Source: Antarcticirhabdus aurantiaca (lineage in GTDB: Bacteria; Pseudomonadota; Alphaproteobacteria; Rhizobiales; Rhizobiaceae). Taken from it: a stretch of 64,000 bases of DNA. The stretch lies in contig NZ_VTOM01000001.1 in assembly GCF_009765365.1 (NCBI RefSeq), forward strand, positions 124,001 to 188,000, read 5' to 3'. Made by a program: the position numbers and the translations under genes. Of this stretch, positions 27,536-36,581 are shown piece by piece; positions within the stretch are counted from its first letter, which is position 1; each line of letters starts with the position of its first letter. The notes beneath the pieces were generated by a model that saw only the letters and a program-made list of their open reading frames with translations, was not told the origin of the DNA and ran no database searches.

Positions 27536-28275
27536 TGAGCGATCACGTCGAGACGCGCCGCGAGGACGGCGTCCTCGTTCTGCGGATGAACCGGCCGGAC
27601 AAGAAGAACGCGCTGACGCGGGCGATGTACGCCGCGCTCACCGCCGGCCTCGCGGAGGCGGAGGGCGACGACGCGATCGCCGCGACCGTCATCCTCGGCC
27701 TGCCCGGGACCTTCAGCGCCGGCAACGACATCGCCGACTTCGCCGCCATCGCGGCGGGCGGCGAGGCACCAAGCGAGGTGCGCGGCTTCCTTCACGGGCT
27801 CGCCCGCGCCACCAAGCCGCTCGTCGCCGGCGTCGACGGGCTCGCCATCGGCATCGGCACGACGCTCCTGATGCATTGCGACGTCGTGGTCGCGAGCGCC
27901 GGCTCGACCTTCCGCACGCCGTTTCTCGACCTCGGCCTGACGCCGGAAGCCGGATCGAGCCTTCTCGGGCCGAGGCTCATGGGCGCGCAGCGCGCCTTCG
28001 CGCTCCTGGTTCTCGGCGAGGCCTTCGGTGCCGAGGAGGCGCGCCAGGCCAACATCGTCACGCGCGTCGTCGAGGCGGATGCGGAGGGCGCGGCGCTCGA
28101 CGCGGCGCGCCGGCTCGCGCGAAAGCCGCGCGGCGCGCTCCTGGCGGCCCGCGCGCTCCTGCGCGGCGATCCGGACGAGACCGTCCGGCGTATCGACGAT
28201 GAGATCGAGCTCTTCGCCGAGCGCCTGCGCTCGCCCGAAGCCCGCGCCGCCTTCGCAGCCTTCCTCAAGCGCTAA
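27535..28275 (+). CDS. Enoyl-CoA hydratase/isomerase family protein
   Basis: 246 residues, crotonase fold. The oxyanion-hole segments are TFSAGNDIADF and VDGLAIGIGTTLLMHCD; LTPEAGSSLLGPRLMG takes the place of the catalytic Glu region, and ALDAARRLARKPRGALLAARAL is the usual late helix. ATG overlaps the TGA of the dehydrogenase gene by one base, so translation is coupled; the two enzymes probably act in succession on the same acyl-CoA. Precise substrate unknown. Confidence 0.9.
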   Translation: MSDHVETRREDGVLVLRMNRPDKKNALTRAMYAALTAGLAEAEGDDAIAATVILGLPGTFSAGNDIADFAAIAAGGEAPSEVRGFLHGLARATKPLVAGVDGLAIGIGTTLLMHCDVVVASAGSTFRTPFLDLGLTPEAGSSLLGPRLMGAQRAFALLVLGEAFGAEEARQANIVTRVVEADAEGAALDAARRLARKPRGALLAARALLRGDPDETVRRIDDEIELFAERLRSPEARAAFAAFLKR

Positions 28276-28309
28276 GGGAAGCGGCCGGACGCGATTTGCC
28301 GAAACGAGA

Positions 28310-28393
28310 TGGTGCGGGCGGTCGGACTCGAACCGACACGTATTGCTACGGCGGATTTTGAGTCCGCTGCGTCTACCGTTTCGCCACGCCCGC
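28310..28393 (-). tRNA. tRNA-Leu(CAA)
   Basis: Read on the minus strand, it starts GCGGGCG and ends CGCCCGC-A-CCA with the CCA encoded. The anticodon stem-loop GCGGACT-CAA-AATCCGC gives anticodon CAA, for UUG codons. A class II variable arm follows (CGTAGCAATACG), and the T loop reads GGTTCGAGTCC. It sits between the hydratase gene and the acyltransferase gene. Confidence 0.95.
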
Positions 28394-28526
28394 AACGGCG
28401 CCAGATGTGCCAAATCCAAAGCGGATTGTCACGGCTTTTGTCGGGAGCGGCACGGGCTGTCCGGGGCTGGACCGGAAGGCAGGCGAACAGATACCATCGC
28501 CCGGCGGCTCGTCGCCGGGAGATGGG

Positions 28527-29630
28527 ATGACGCGGATCAATGGCTTCACCGCGCTTCGGCTTCTGGCCGCCGTGCTGGTGATCTTCACTCATTCCTACTC
28601 GCTCGGCGGCGCGGTGGAGGACCCGTTCATGGCGACGGTGGGGCTCGTGCCGGCCAGCACCCTCGGCGTCGACGCGTTCTTCGCCATCAGCGGCTTCCTC
28701 ATCTGCGGCTCGCTGATGCGCCAGCCGCAGATCGGGCGCTTCCTTGCCGCGCGCGCCCTGCGGATCCTTCCCGCGCTCGTCGTGCTGCTTCTCGTCACCG
28801 TCTTCGTCATGGGGCCGCTGGTGACGACGGCGGCCGATTACTGGGAGCGGCCGCTCACATTCCAGTATCTCCTGAACGGCCTGCTCTTCGTCTGGCGTCC
28901 CTTCCTGCCCGGCGTGTTCGAGGCGGCCACGACGACGCCCGTCGTCAACGGCTCCCTCTGGACGCTGCCGATGGAGGCGATCTGCTACCTCGTCCTCGCC
29001 CTCATGGCCTGGTGCGGCAGCTTCAACCGGCGCGGGCTCTTCGCCTTGACGCTCGGCGGCTACCTGTTCTTCGTGCTCGGGGCGTTCCACAAGGACTTCA
29101 TCCTCTTCAACTACGCCGGCGGGCTCATTGCGGAGCATCTCATGCGCTTCGTCGCTCTGTTCGGCGGCGGAGCGCTGATCCGCATGCTGGAGGCGCCGCG
29201 CGCCCTCTCGGGGCCGGCGACGCTCGCCGCCGGCGCGCTTGTGGTTCTCGCCTTTCTGCTCGGGCAGATCGACTGGCGCTTCTTCCCGTATCTCTACCTT
29301 CTCGCTTGGCCGTGGTTCGTCGTCGGACTTGCCTTCCGGCTGAAGGCCCTGGCGGGGCTCGATCGGTTCGATGTCTCCTACGGCCTTTACCTCTACGCCT
29401 TTCCCGTGCAGCAGGTGATCGTGCAGGCTGCCGGCGGCTCGATGCCGCAGCTCCTGCTGTTCGCCGCCTCGCTCGCGCTCACCCTCGTTCCCGCGACGCT
29501 GTCCTGGTTCCTGGTCGAACGGCCGATGCTGCGGCTGAAGCCCGGCCGGCCCGATCCGCGCCTCACTGATCCCGCAGGAAACGCTGCGTCGTCGGTCGGC
29601 GCGTTTGCAATCGGCCGGGGCGGGGGCTAG
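28527..29630 (+). CDS. Acyltransferase 3 family membrane protein (OafA/YrhL-like)
   Basis: 367 residues with about ten membrane helices. The N-terminal block INGFTALRLLAAVLVIFTHSYSLG contains the conserved R and H of acyltransferase-3 enzymes; GVDAFFAISGFLICGSL is the second block. These enzymes O-acylate extracellular sugars such as lipopolysaccharide or exopolysaccharide using cytosolic acyl donors. The target is unknown. ATG 28527 follows GGGAGATGGG; an upstream ATG at 28407 would overlap the tRNA flank and is less likely. Confidence 0.9.
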   Translation: MTRINGFTALRLLAAVLVIFTHSYSLGGAVEDPFMATVGLVPASTLGVDAFFAISGFLICGSLMRQPQIGRFLAARALRILPALVVLLLVTVFVMGPLVTTAADYWERPLTFQYLLNGLLFVWRPFLPGVFEAATTTPVVNGSLWTLPMEAICYLVLALMAWCGSFNRRGLFALTLGGYLFFVLGAFHKDFILFNYAGGLIAEHLMRFVALFGGGALIRMLEAPRALSGPATLAAGALVVLAFLLGQIDWRFFPYLYLLAWPWFVVGLAFRLKALAGLDRFDVSYGLYLYAFPVQQVIVQAAGGSMPQLLLFAASLALTLVPATLSWFLVERPMLRLKPGRPDPRLTDPAGNAASSVGAFAIGRGGG

Positions 29631-29673
29631 AGCCGCTGCCGGTGCGACGCGGGCGGAACGGATGGGATCGGGA

Positions 29674-30225
29674 ATGAGCCGGAGCAGTCTTGGCCTTGGC
29701 GGCGGCGCGGCGCCCGCACGCTCGAACCGCAGCGTCGGTGTGGCGGCGGTGCTCGTGCTCGGCCTCGCGGCGACCGTCGGAACGGCGCTGCTCTTCCAGC
29801 ATGTCGGCGGCTACATCCCTTGCGCGCTCTGTCTGCAGCAGCGCACGCCCTATTACGTCGCTCTGCCGGTGGCGCTGCTGGCGCTCGTGCTGGCGCTGGC
29901 GAAGGTGGGTCCGGCGGCATTGCCGCGCATCCTCTTCGCGGTGGTCGGGCTTCTCATGCTCTGGGGCATGAGTCTCGCGATCTACCATGCCGGCGTCGAG
30001 TGGCAGTTCTGGGCGGGCCCGACGGACTGCGCGAGCGTCGCGGGCGGCGACCTGATGACGGGCGACCTTCTCGGCTCGATCGACGCGGTGCGTCCGCCCG
30101 CCTGCGACCGGGCGGCAGGGCGCTTCCTCGGCCTGTCCTTCGCCGGCTGGAACGTCCTCGCCTCGGCGTTCTGGGCGCTCGTGGCCCTGTGGGGCGCCGC
30201 GCGGGGCGGCCGGGCGGCGGGCTGA
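29674..30225 (+). CDS. dsbB: Disulfide bond formation protein B
   Basis: 183 residues, four membrane helices. The first redox pair is C50 and C53 in IPCALCLQQR, exactly the DsbB pattern with the quinone-interacting QQR; the second periplasmic pair is C119 and C144 (PTDCAS and PPACDR). It reoxidises a DsbA partner and passes electrons to ubiquinone. ATG 29674 is preferred; 29662 is an alternative. It lies 43 bp after the acyltransferase gene on the same strand. Confidence 0.92.
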   Translation: MSRSSLGLGGGAAPARSNRSVGVAAVLVLGLAATVGTALLFQHVGGYIPCALCLQQRTPYYVALPVALLALVLALAKVGPAALPRILFAVVGLLMLWGMSLAIYHAGVEWQFWAGPTDCASVAGGDLMTGDLLGSIDAVRPPACDRAAGRFLGLSFAGWNVLASAFWALVALWGAARGGRAAG

Positions 30226-30232
30226 GGCCGGC

Positions 30233-30793
30233 CTATTCCGGCTCCAGCTCCGAATCCCAGTAGAGGTAGTCGAGCCAGCTCTCGTGCAGGAAGTTCGGCG
30301 GGAACAGGCGGCCGTTGTTGTGCAGCTCGTGAACGGTCGGCTGGAACGGCATCTGGTGCGGGATCATGCCCGCGACCTTCGGCATCATGCCGCCCTTCTT
30401 CAGGTTGCACGGGCTGCAGGCGGCGACGACGTTCTCCCAGGTCGTCAGGCCGCCGCGCGAGCGGGGAATGACGTGATCGAAGGTCAGGTCGTGCGGCGAG
30501 CCGCAATACTGGCACTGGAAGCGGTCGCGCAGGAAGACGTTGAAGCGCGTGAAGGCGGGGTGCCGCGCCGGCTTGACATAGGTCTTCAAGCAGACGACGG
30601 AGGGCAGCCGCATCGAATAGGTCGGGCTGCGCACGGCGCGATCGTATTCGGCGAGGATGGTCACGCGGTCGAGGAACACGGCCTTGATCGCGTCCTGCCA
30701 GGACCAAAGGGACAAGGGATAGTAGCTCAGCGGACGATAGTCCGCGTTCAGGACAAGCGTCGGAGACAAGTCCTGGGTGAGCGCAATCGTCAC
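30233..30793 (-). CDS. HNH endonuclease
   Basis: 186 residues from a GTG (30793) preceded by AAGGAGA at good spacing. The HNH core spans about residues 90-135: CQYCGSPHDLTFDHVIPRSRGG (shown in part), then NVVAACSPCNLKKGG, with two CxxC zinc pairs flanking the catalytic DHVIPRS histidine. This is a highly conserved solitary HNH protein of Alphaproteobacteria whose role is not established. The AT-rich stretch at 30826-30850 probably holds its promoter. Confidence 0.9.
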   Translation of the reverse strand: MTIALTQDLSPTLVLNADYRPLSYYPLSLWSWQDAIKAVFLDRVTILAEYDRAVRSPTYSMRLPSVVCLKTYVKPARHPAFTRFNVFLRDRFQCQYCGSPHDLTFDHVIPRSRGGLTTWENVVAACSPCNLKKGGMMPKVAGMIPHQMPFQPTVHELHNNGRLFPPNFLHESWLDYLYWDSELEPE

Positions 30794-30970
30794 CGAGATT
30801 CTCCTTGAGCATGCGCGGCGCTCTGCCGCGATTGTTTAACTATCGTGCTCCAACGTGTCGTCTTTGTGAAGCCTTGCCGTGATTCGGGCGCATGGGCCTG
30901 ATGTCACAGGGGAAAAATCGCGAATCTCCCGCGTGCTGCAGCGTCGAAATCTGTGGATGGACGGCGGATC

Positions 30971-31612
30971 TCACGTGGCCGGCGCAGCGTCGCGCCGGGT
31001 GACGACGTGATAATGCCGCCAGAACAGCCGGGCGGCGACGGAGCGGTGGGGCGACCAGACCCGCGCGATCTCGGCGACGCTCGCCTCCTTCGGCCGCGCA
31101 TCGGACAGGGCGAGCCCGTCCGCGACGGCGAGCCGCAAGGCGAGGTCGCCGGCCGGGAAGACGTCGGGATGGCCGAGCGAGAAGAGCAGGAAGCATTCGG
31201 CCGTCCAGAGGCCGATGCCGGGCAGCGCCACGAGCTCCGACACCGCCGCGGCCGGCTCCGCCCGCTCGATCCGGGCGAAGTCGAGCCGTCCCTCGCTCAT
31301 GGCGAGAGCCGCGGCGCGCAGCGTGCGGATCTTCGCCGCCGACAGCCCGGCGCGCCGCAGCACCTCGTCCTCGGCGTCCAGAATGGCGGCCGCGCGGGAA
31401 ATCTCCACCGCCTCGCGCAGGCGGCCGAGGATGGCCGACGCGCTGGCGCGGCTCACCTGCTGGGCGACCACGGTCGCGACGAGGCCTGCGAGGCCCGGCT
31501 CGGCCCGGCGCAGCGGGACCGGACCCGCGCCCTCCACGACCGGGGCGAGGCGCGGGTCGAGCCGCACGAGGGCGTCGAGGCCCGCGGCCACGTCGGCATC
31601 GGTCAGGATCAT
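30971..31612 (-). CDS. DNA-3-methyladenine glycosylase II family protein (AlkA-like)
   Basis: 213 residues. The helix-hairpin-helix element ELVALPGIGLWTAECFLLFSLG followed by DVFPAGDLALR carries the catalytic Asp of the HhH-GPD superfamily; VVAQQVSRASASAI is the early helix. It removes alkylated bases from DNA in base excision repair. No iron-sulfur cluster cysteines follow, which fits AlkA rather than EndoIII/MutY. ATG 31612 follows GGCGAG; an ATG 41 codons upstream is less likely. It is divergent from gluQ. Confidence 0.88.
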   Translation of the reverse strand: MILTDADVAAGLDALVRLDPRLAPVVEGAGPVPLRRAEPGLAGLVATVVAQQVSRASASAILGRLREAVEISRAAAILDAEDEVLRRAGLSAAKIRTLRAAALAMSEGRLDFARIERAEPAAAVSELVALPGIGLWTAECFLLFSLGHPDVFPAGDLALRLAVADGLALSDARPKEASVAEIARVWSPHRSVAARLFWRHYHVVTRRDAAPAT

Positions 31613-31755
31613 GAGCTCGCCTCCATCGCATGCCGGCTCGGGAACCCGCCCGGGCAGCCCGCGCGTTGGTCGGACGAACGGCGTGGGCAGGCTCGGCCGG
31701 AGGCTGTATAGAGCCCGTCGCGGGGCACGGAACAATGAGGGCAGGACGCAGAGCG

Positions 31756-32706
31756 ATGTTGGCCGGTCCGAGCCCCGATCGCGGTTCCGACGCGCTTGTG
31801 TTCCGCTTCGCGCCGAGCCCGAACGGCGACCTGCATCTCGGCCACGCCTTCAGCGCCGTTCTCGACCACCGCATGGCGCGTGCGGCGGGCGGGCGCTTCC
31901 TTCTGCGGCTGGAGGACATCGACACCGCGCGCTGCACGCCGGCCTTCGAGGCGGGGATCCTCGACGACCTCGCCTTTCTCGGCCTCGACTGGGATGGGCC
32001 GCCGCGCCGGCAGTCGGAGCACTTCGCCCGCTACCGCGGCGCGCTCGCCGAGCTGGAAGCGCGCGACCTCATCTATCCGGCCTTCATGACCCGCGGCGAG
32101 GTGCGGGCCCATGCCCTGCGCCACGCCGCGCGCACCGGCGATCCCTGGCCCCGCGACCCCGACGGGGCGCCGCTCTATCCGCGGCTCGACCGGGATCTGG
32201 GACCCGCCGAGCGGCGCGAGCGGATGGCGTCCGGCGCGCCCTTCGCCTGGCGCCTCGACATGGCGCGCGCGGCGGCCCTCGTCGGGCCGCTCGATTTCGT
32301 CGAAACGAGCGAGGTGGGCGAAGCGGCGGGACCGCACCGCGTGGCCGCGCAGCCGGAGCGCTGGGGCGACGTGGTGCTCGGCCGCAAGGACGTGCCCGCG
32401 AGCTATCACCTCGCCGTGGTTCTGGACGATGCCGACCAGGGCGTGACGAACGTCGTGCGCGGCCGGGACCTCTTCGAGGCGACGAGCGTCCACCGCGTCC
32501 TTCAGGCGCTGTTCGGGCTTCCCGTCCCGACCTATCACCACCATCGGCTGATCCGCGACGCGGAGGGCGCCAAGCTGTCCAAGAGCCGCGCCGCGCCGAG
32601 CCTGCGCTCGCTGCGCGAGAAGGGGGCCCTGGCCGAGGACATCCTCGCCATGGTCGGGCTCGCGGGCCGCGCGCCCGTCAGCCCAGGATCACGAGCCAGG
32701 CGCTGA
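31756..32706 (+). CDS. gluQ: Glutamyl-Q tRNA(Asp) synthetase
   Basis: 316 residues from ATG 31756 (ATG 31735 adds seven). HIGH-type motif FAPSPNGDLHLGHAFSA and KMSKS-type KLSKS, with no anticodon-binding domain, define the truncated GluRS paralogue that attaches Glu to queuosine-34 of tRNA-Asp. GVTNVVRGRDLFEAT is also typical. The zinc-binding cysteines of the E. coli enzyme are absent: the corresponding segment reads IYPAFMTRGEV. The 3' end overlaps the convergent AEC transporter gene by 29 bp. Confidence 0.9.
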   Translation: MLAGPSPDRGSDALVFRFAPSPNGDLHLGHAFSAVLDHRMARAAGGRFLLRLEDIDTARCTPAFEAGILDDLAFLGLDWDGPPRRQSEHFARYRGALAELEARDLIYPAFMTRGEVRAHALRHAARTGDPWPRDPDGAPLYPRLDRDLGPAERRERMASGAPFAWRLDMARAAALVGPLDFVETSEVGEAAGPHRVAAQPERWGDVVLGRKDVPASYHLAVVLDDADQGVTNVVRGRDLFEATSVHRVLQALFGLPVPTYHHHRLIRDAEGAKLSKSRAAPSLRSLREKGALAEDILAMVGLAGRAPVSPGSRARR

Positions 32707-33634
32707 GGCTGACGACGGACAGGCAGGTGCCCAGAAGCGTCGCGCTCGCCGCGAGCTTCTCGCCGGCGCCGACATTGGTGGCGAAGAGATAGGCGTTGAC
32801 GCCGCTGGGGGCCGCTGCCGTCAGCACCGCGACCTTCAGCCAGAGCGGCGACAGGAGGGGCGCGGCGATGAGCCAGACCGCCGCCGGCATGACGACGAGG
32901 CTGAGCCCGACGATGCCGAGCGTCAGGCCGAGGTCGCCGCGCAGGCCGAAGCGCCGCAGCGACATGCCGAGGGAGAAGAGCGCGAGCGGCCCCGCCGTGC
33001 CGGCGAGGGGCGCGAGAATCTCGTCGAGGAGCGGCGGGATGGTAAGGCCCGTGAGGCGCCAGGCGCCGCCCGCGAGGATGCCGATGATGATCGCGTTGCG
33101 AAGGAAGGCGCGCACCAGGCTCGCGAGGATCTGCGCGACCGGGCGGCGCGGCGCGGGCGTGCCGGCCGCGCGAAGGTCCGCCGCGGCCGCGCCTTCCAGG
33201 AGCAGCGTGCCGGCCGCGGTCATGAGCGGCAGGTGGACCGACAGGATCACGAGAAGGGGCGCGAGGCCGGCCTGGCCATAGGCGCGCTCCACCGCCGGAA
33301 GCGCGATGAAGACGGTGTTGGAGAAGCCCGCCGCCACCCCCGCGACGACGCCCGTGCGCCGGTCGAGGCCGCCGACTTTGCGGGCGAGGAGCGTGCCGAG
33401 CGGCCAGGCGACGCAGACCCCGCCGAAATAGGCGGTCCAGAGGAGGACGGGATTCTCGCCCCCGAACTCCGCCCGGGCGAGCGTGCGGAACAGGAGAACC
33501 GGCACCGCGACGGCGAAGACGAAGCGCGCCAGCGCGTCGGCGACCGCGTCCCCGAGAAGGCCCGAGGCGCGTGCCGCGTAGCCCGCGGCGATCAGGCCGA
33601 AGATCGGCACGGTGATGAGGACGATGATCTGCAT
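32678..33634 (-). CDS. AEC family transporter
   Basis: 318 residues, about ten membrane helices in two halves. VPIFGLIAAGYAARASGLL at the N-terminus, FAVAVPVLLFRTLA, GFSNTVFIALPAV, and the late APSGVNAYLFATNVG are typical of the auxin efflux carrier family, whose bacterial members export or import malonate, malate and other organic acids. Substrate not predictable. Monocistronic by appearance. Confidence 0.9.
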   Translation of the reverse strand: MQIIVLITVPIFGLIAAGYAARASGLLGDAVADALARFVFAVAVPVLLFRTLARAEFGGENPVLLWTAYFGGVCVAWPLGTLLARKVGGLDRRTGVVAGVAAGFSNTVFIALPAVERAYGQAGLAPLLVILSVHLPLMTAAGTLLLEGAAAADLRAAGTPAPRRPVAQILASLVRAFLRNAIIIGILAGGAWRLTGLTIPPLLDEILAPLAGTAGPLALFSLGMSLRRFGLRGDLGLTLGIVGLSLVVMPAAVWLIAAPLLSPLWLKVAVLTAAAPSGVNAYLFATNVGAGEKLAASATLLGTCLSVVSLSAWLVILG

Positions 33635-33718
33635 GAAAGCCGCCGGCGCGGGTGCGAGGACCTTGGCCGGCGATAAACCCTTCGCGCGGCGGGCGCGAGA
33701 CCCGCCGCGCGGGGGCGG

Positions 33719-34519
33719 TCAGAAGAAGTGGTAGGAGAGCTTGCCCTCGATCTTGTGCAGCTTCACGTCCTCGCCCGCATCCTGGACGGTGAAGCGGCCC
33801 CCGCCGCGCTCGTTGAAGCGGGCGGGCGAATCGGCGTTGCCGAGGTTGGTGTAGGTGTATTCGGCGCCCAGGCTCACCTTGTCGTGGATCATGTAGTCGA
33901 CGCCGCCGCCGTAGGTCGCCCCGACCAGCGTGTCGGAGTCGCGCGTCACCCCGTCGCCGACGATGTTGGAGGGATCGTCGACGCGGGTCTCGGTCTCGAC
34001 GCGCCCGTAGGCGACGCCGGCCGTGCCGTAGACCATGAGCTTGTCGCTGGCGAGGCCGAGCCGGGCGCGGGTCGAGCCGAGCGAATCGACCCGCCGCTCG
34101 GTGGTGACGCTGTTGCCGCCGAAGCGCGCGGTCGCCTCCGAGCCGGCATTGACCTTGCCGTAGTCGGTGACGGCGCCGACGACGATCGCGCCGAAGCGCA
34201 GGTCGGCGCCGACATGGCCGCCGATCGTGCCGCCCGCCGAATCGTCCTCCGAATCGCGCCGCGGGCCGGCGGCGACGAAGGCGCTGTTGCTGGAGCTCAC
34301 CGACGTCTCGCCGTCCGAGCCGTTGAAGGAGCCGCCGGCCTGGATGCCGGCGTAGAGGCCATTGAAGTTGAGGCCGTCGTCCGAGGCGAGCGGAGCGTCG
34401 TAGCCGCCCGAACCGCCCGGCGGCTCGTAGAGGATGTCGGCGGCGGACGCGGGCGTCGCGGCGAGGGGGAGAAGTGCTGCGGCGAGAACGAGAAGCGGGG
34501 GCTTGGATGTCATGGGCAT
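33719..34519 (-). CDS. Outer membrane beta-barrel protein (Omp25/Omp31-like)
   Basis: 266 residues. The signal peptide ends ATPASAA; the body has FNGLYAGIQAGGSF, TIGGHVGADLRFG, RARLGLASDKLMVYGTAGVAYG, YGGGVDYMIHDKVSLGAEYTYTNLG and a terminal YHFF, the aromatic C-terminus recognised by the BAM machinery. This is the eight-stranded Omp_b-brl porin-like family abundant in Rhizobiales outer membranes. Start 34519 has GAAAG just upstream; 34513 is a second ATG. It is divergent from the EamA transporter. Confidence 0.88.
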   Translation of the reverse strand: MPMTSKPPLLVLAAALLPLAATPASAADILYEPPGGSGGYDAPLASDDGLNFNGLYAGIQAGGSFNGSDGETSVSSSNSAFVAAGPRRDSEDDSAGGTIGGHVGADLRFGAIVVGAVTDYGKVNAGSEATARFGGNSVTTERRVDSLGSTRARLGLASDKLMVYGTAGVAYGRVETETRVDDPSNIVGDGVTRDSDTLVGATYGGGVDYMIHDKVSLGAEYTYTNLGNADSPARFNERGGGRFTVQDAGEDVKLHKIEGKLSYHFF

Positions 34520-34732
34520 GGATCTTTCGTGGCGGAGCGGCGCGGGGGGACGTGCGCCGCATCGACGCCGGACCGTCACACGGGCATGGTTGGCCCGCCG
34601 TTAAGCGAAAGGGTTAAGCAGACGTGAACGCACCGCGATATGTTGCGGGCGGAGCCCGGCGGGACTATCGCGAAACGACGTGCTCGCCGCGCCCCCGCGA
34701 CGATCCGACGCCCCGGAGGCCTGCGCCGACCC

Positions 34733-35605
34733 ATGCCCATCCGCGACCGCCTGATGCCGGCGCTCTTCGTGCTTCTCTGGTCCACGGGCTTCATCGGCGC
34801 GCGCTACGCCATGCCCTATGCCGAGCCCTTCACCTTCCTGTCGATGCGCTACGCGCTGGCGATCCTGATCCTGGCGCCCGCCGCGCTGATCGCCCGGGCG
34901 GCGCTCCCGAGCGGGCGACAGGCGATGCACGCGGCGATCTCCGGCGTCCTCATCCACGGGGTCTATCTCGGCGGCGTGTTCTACGCCGTGCGCCACGGGC
35001 TCGACGCCGGCATCGCCGCGCTCATCGTCGGCCTGCAGCCGGTGATCACGGCCGTTCTCGCGGCGCTCTTCCTCGGCGAGCACCTCGCGCCCCGCCATCT
35101 CGTCGGGCTCGCCCTCGGCCTCGTCGGCGTCGGCATGGTGGTGGCCCCCCGCATCGGCGCGGAAGCGAGCCTCCACGCCGCGACGCTCGTGCCGGTCTTC
35201 GCCGCCGCGCTCGCCATCTCGGCCGGAACGATCTGGCAGAAGCGCTTCGGCGGCGGGCTGGACCTTCGCGTCAACACGAGCGTCCAGTATCTCGGCGCGC
35301 TTGTTCCGACCGCGATCCTGGCGGCGCTGACGGAGACCGGGCAGGTCGAGGTCAACGGCGAACTCGTCTTCGCGCTCGTCTGGCTCGTCTTCGTCCTGTC
35401 GATCGGCGCGGTGTTCCTGATGCTGAAGCTGATCCGCGAGGGCGCGGTCTCGTCCGTCGCCTCGCTGATGTACCTGACCCCGGGCGTCACCGCGGTGATG
35501 GCGTGGGCGCTCTTCGACGAGCGGCTCCTGCCCGTGCAGATCGCGGGGCTCGCGCTCGCCGGCATCGGCGTCGCCGCCGCGACGCGCCGCCGCGCCCCCG
35601 CCTGA
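34733..35605 (+). CDS. EamA/DMT family transporter
   Basis: 290 residues, ten predicted membrane helices in two EamA repeats. LLWSTGFIGARYAMPYAEPFTFLSMRY is the standard opening of the DMT superfamily, repeated in the second half by SSVASLMYLTPGVTAVMAW and FDERL. Likely an exporter of metabolites or amino acids. ATG 34733 lies after CGGAGG (34714-34719); the reading frame stays open upstream to 34640 but without a good site. Confidence 0.9.
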   Translation: MPIRDRLMPALFVLLWSTGFIGARYAMPYAEPFTFLSMRYALAILILAPAALIARAALPSGRQAMHAAISGVLIHGVYLGGVFYAVRHGLDAGIAALIVGLQPVITAVLAALFLGEHLAPRHLVGLALGLVGVGMVVAPRIGAEASLHAATLVPVFAAALAISAGTIWQKRFGGGLDLRVNTSVQYLGALVPTAILAALTETGQVEVNGELVFALVWLVFVLSIGAVFLMLKLIREGAVSSVASLMYLTPGVTAVMAWALFDERLLPVQIAGLALAGIGVAAATRRRAPA

Positions 35606-35667
35606 GCGGCAGGGGCGGCGCGTTCCTATATCGTCACCGAACCGATCCCTCCTTGCCTGGGTCCCGC

Positions 35668-35865
35668 ATGGCCGACGTCCTCACCTATCTCGCGCTCTTC
35701 GTCATGGTGGTCGTCGCCATCATCCTCCTGAAGGGCCTTGTCAACATGATGAAGGGCGGCTCGCCCAGCCGCTCGCAGCAGCTGATGCGCATGCGCGTCC
35801 TGTTCCAGGCGCTGGCCGTGCTCCTGATCGTCGGCGCGCTGGTCGCGCTCGGCGGCGGGCGCTGA
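35668..35865 (+). CDS. Small twin-transmembrane protein (HIG1-like)
   Basis: 65 residues with two membrane helices (about 6-24 and 46-62) joined by MMKGGSPSRSQQLMRMRVLFQ. The GGS...QxLMRxRVxxQ loop matches the small twin transmembrane or HIG1-like proteins that lie just before the PduO-type adenosyltransferase gene throughout Rhizobiales. In mitochondria HIG1 proteins associate with respiratory complexes; the bacterial role is unproven. It stops 14 bp before the next start. Confidence 0.8.
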   Translation: MADVLTYLALFVMVVVAIILLKGLVNMMKGGSPSRSQQLMRMRVLFQALAVLLIVGALVALGGGR

Positions 35866-35879
35866 GGGGAGAAACGATC

Positions 35880-36452
35880 ATGGTCCGGCTGAACCGCATC
35901 TACACCCGCACCGGCGACCGCGGCGAAACGGGGCTCGCCACCGGCGAGCGGCGCGCGAAAAGCGACCTGCGCATCGAGGCGATCGGCACCGTGGACGAGC
36001 TGAACGCGACGCTCGGCCTCGCCCGGCTCCACGCGCAAGGGCCCATGGACGAGGCGCTGGCGCGCATCCAGAACGAGCTCTTCGACCTCGGCGCGGAGCT
36101 GGCGACGCCCGAGACCGGCGAGCCGCTGCCCTACGAGCGGCTGACGGTGACGGCCGCCCAGGTGGAACGGATCGAAGCGGAGATCGACGCGATGAACGAG
36201 CGGCTGGAGCCGCTGCGCTCCTTCGTTCTGCCCGCGGGCTCGGCCCTCGCGACCCATCTCCACCTCGCCCGCACCGTCGCCCGCCGGGCCGAGCGGCTGG
36301 CGGTGGCGCTGGCCGCTCGCGAGAACGAGATCGTCGCCGACACGGCGCTCGCCTACCTCAACCGTTTGTCGGACCACCTCTTCGTCGCGGCGCGGATCGC
36401 CAACGACGAGGGGCGCGCCGACGTTCTCTGGGTGCCCGGCAAGAGCCGCTGA
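35880..36452 (+). CDS. Cob(I)yrinic acid a,c-diamide adenosyltransferase, PduO type
   Basis: 190 residues. YTRTGDRGETGLATGERRAKSD near the N-terminus (shown in part as TGDRGETGLATG) is the ATP-binding loop of PduO-type ATP:corrinoid adenosyltransferases; GTVDELNATLG and RTVARRAERLAV with YLNRLSDHLFVAAR complete the signature. It transfers the 5'-deoxyadenosyl group of ATP to cob(I)alamin. GGGGAGAAAC precedes the ATG. It is probably co-transcribed with the small membrane protein upstream. Confidence 0.93.
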   Translation: MVRLNRIYTRTGDRGETGLATGERRAKSDLRIEAIGTVDELNATLGLARLHAQGPMDEALARIQNELFDLGAELATPETGEPLPYERLTVTAAQVERIEAEIDAMNERLEPLRSFVLPAGSALATHLHLARTVARRAERLAVALAARENEIVADTALAYLNRLSDHLFVAARIANDEGRADVLWVPGKSR

Positions 36453-36507
36453 ACCGCAGCGCGAGCGTGGATTGGCGCGAAACCGCCGGGAAATGTCGCT
36501 CCCGGTT

Positions 36508-36536
36508 TTGACGCTTCCGTCAGATTCGCCTATCGC
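36508..36536 (+). promoter_or_regulatory. Promoter of etfBA
   Basis: TTGACG (36508-36513), a 17-bp spacer and TATCGC (36531-36536) form a recognisable housekeeping promoter 46 bp before the etfB start. The -35 element is part of an inverted repeat TGACG-CTTC-CGTCA (36509-36522), a possible operator. GGAGGAAGAG precedes etfB. Confidence 0.5.
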
Positions 36537-36581
36537 GGTGGGACCCGTCCGGCAACTTTCGGGCAAGGAGGAAGAGCGGGC

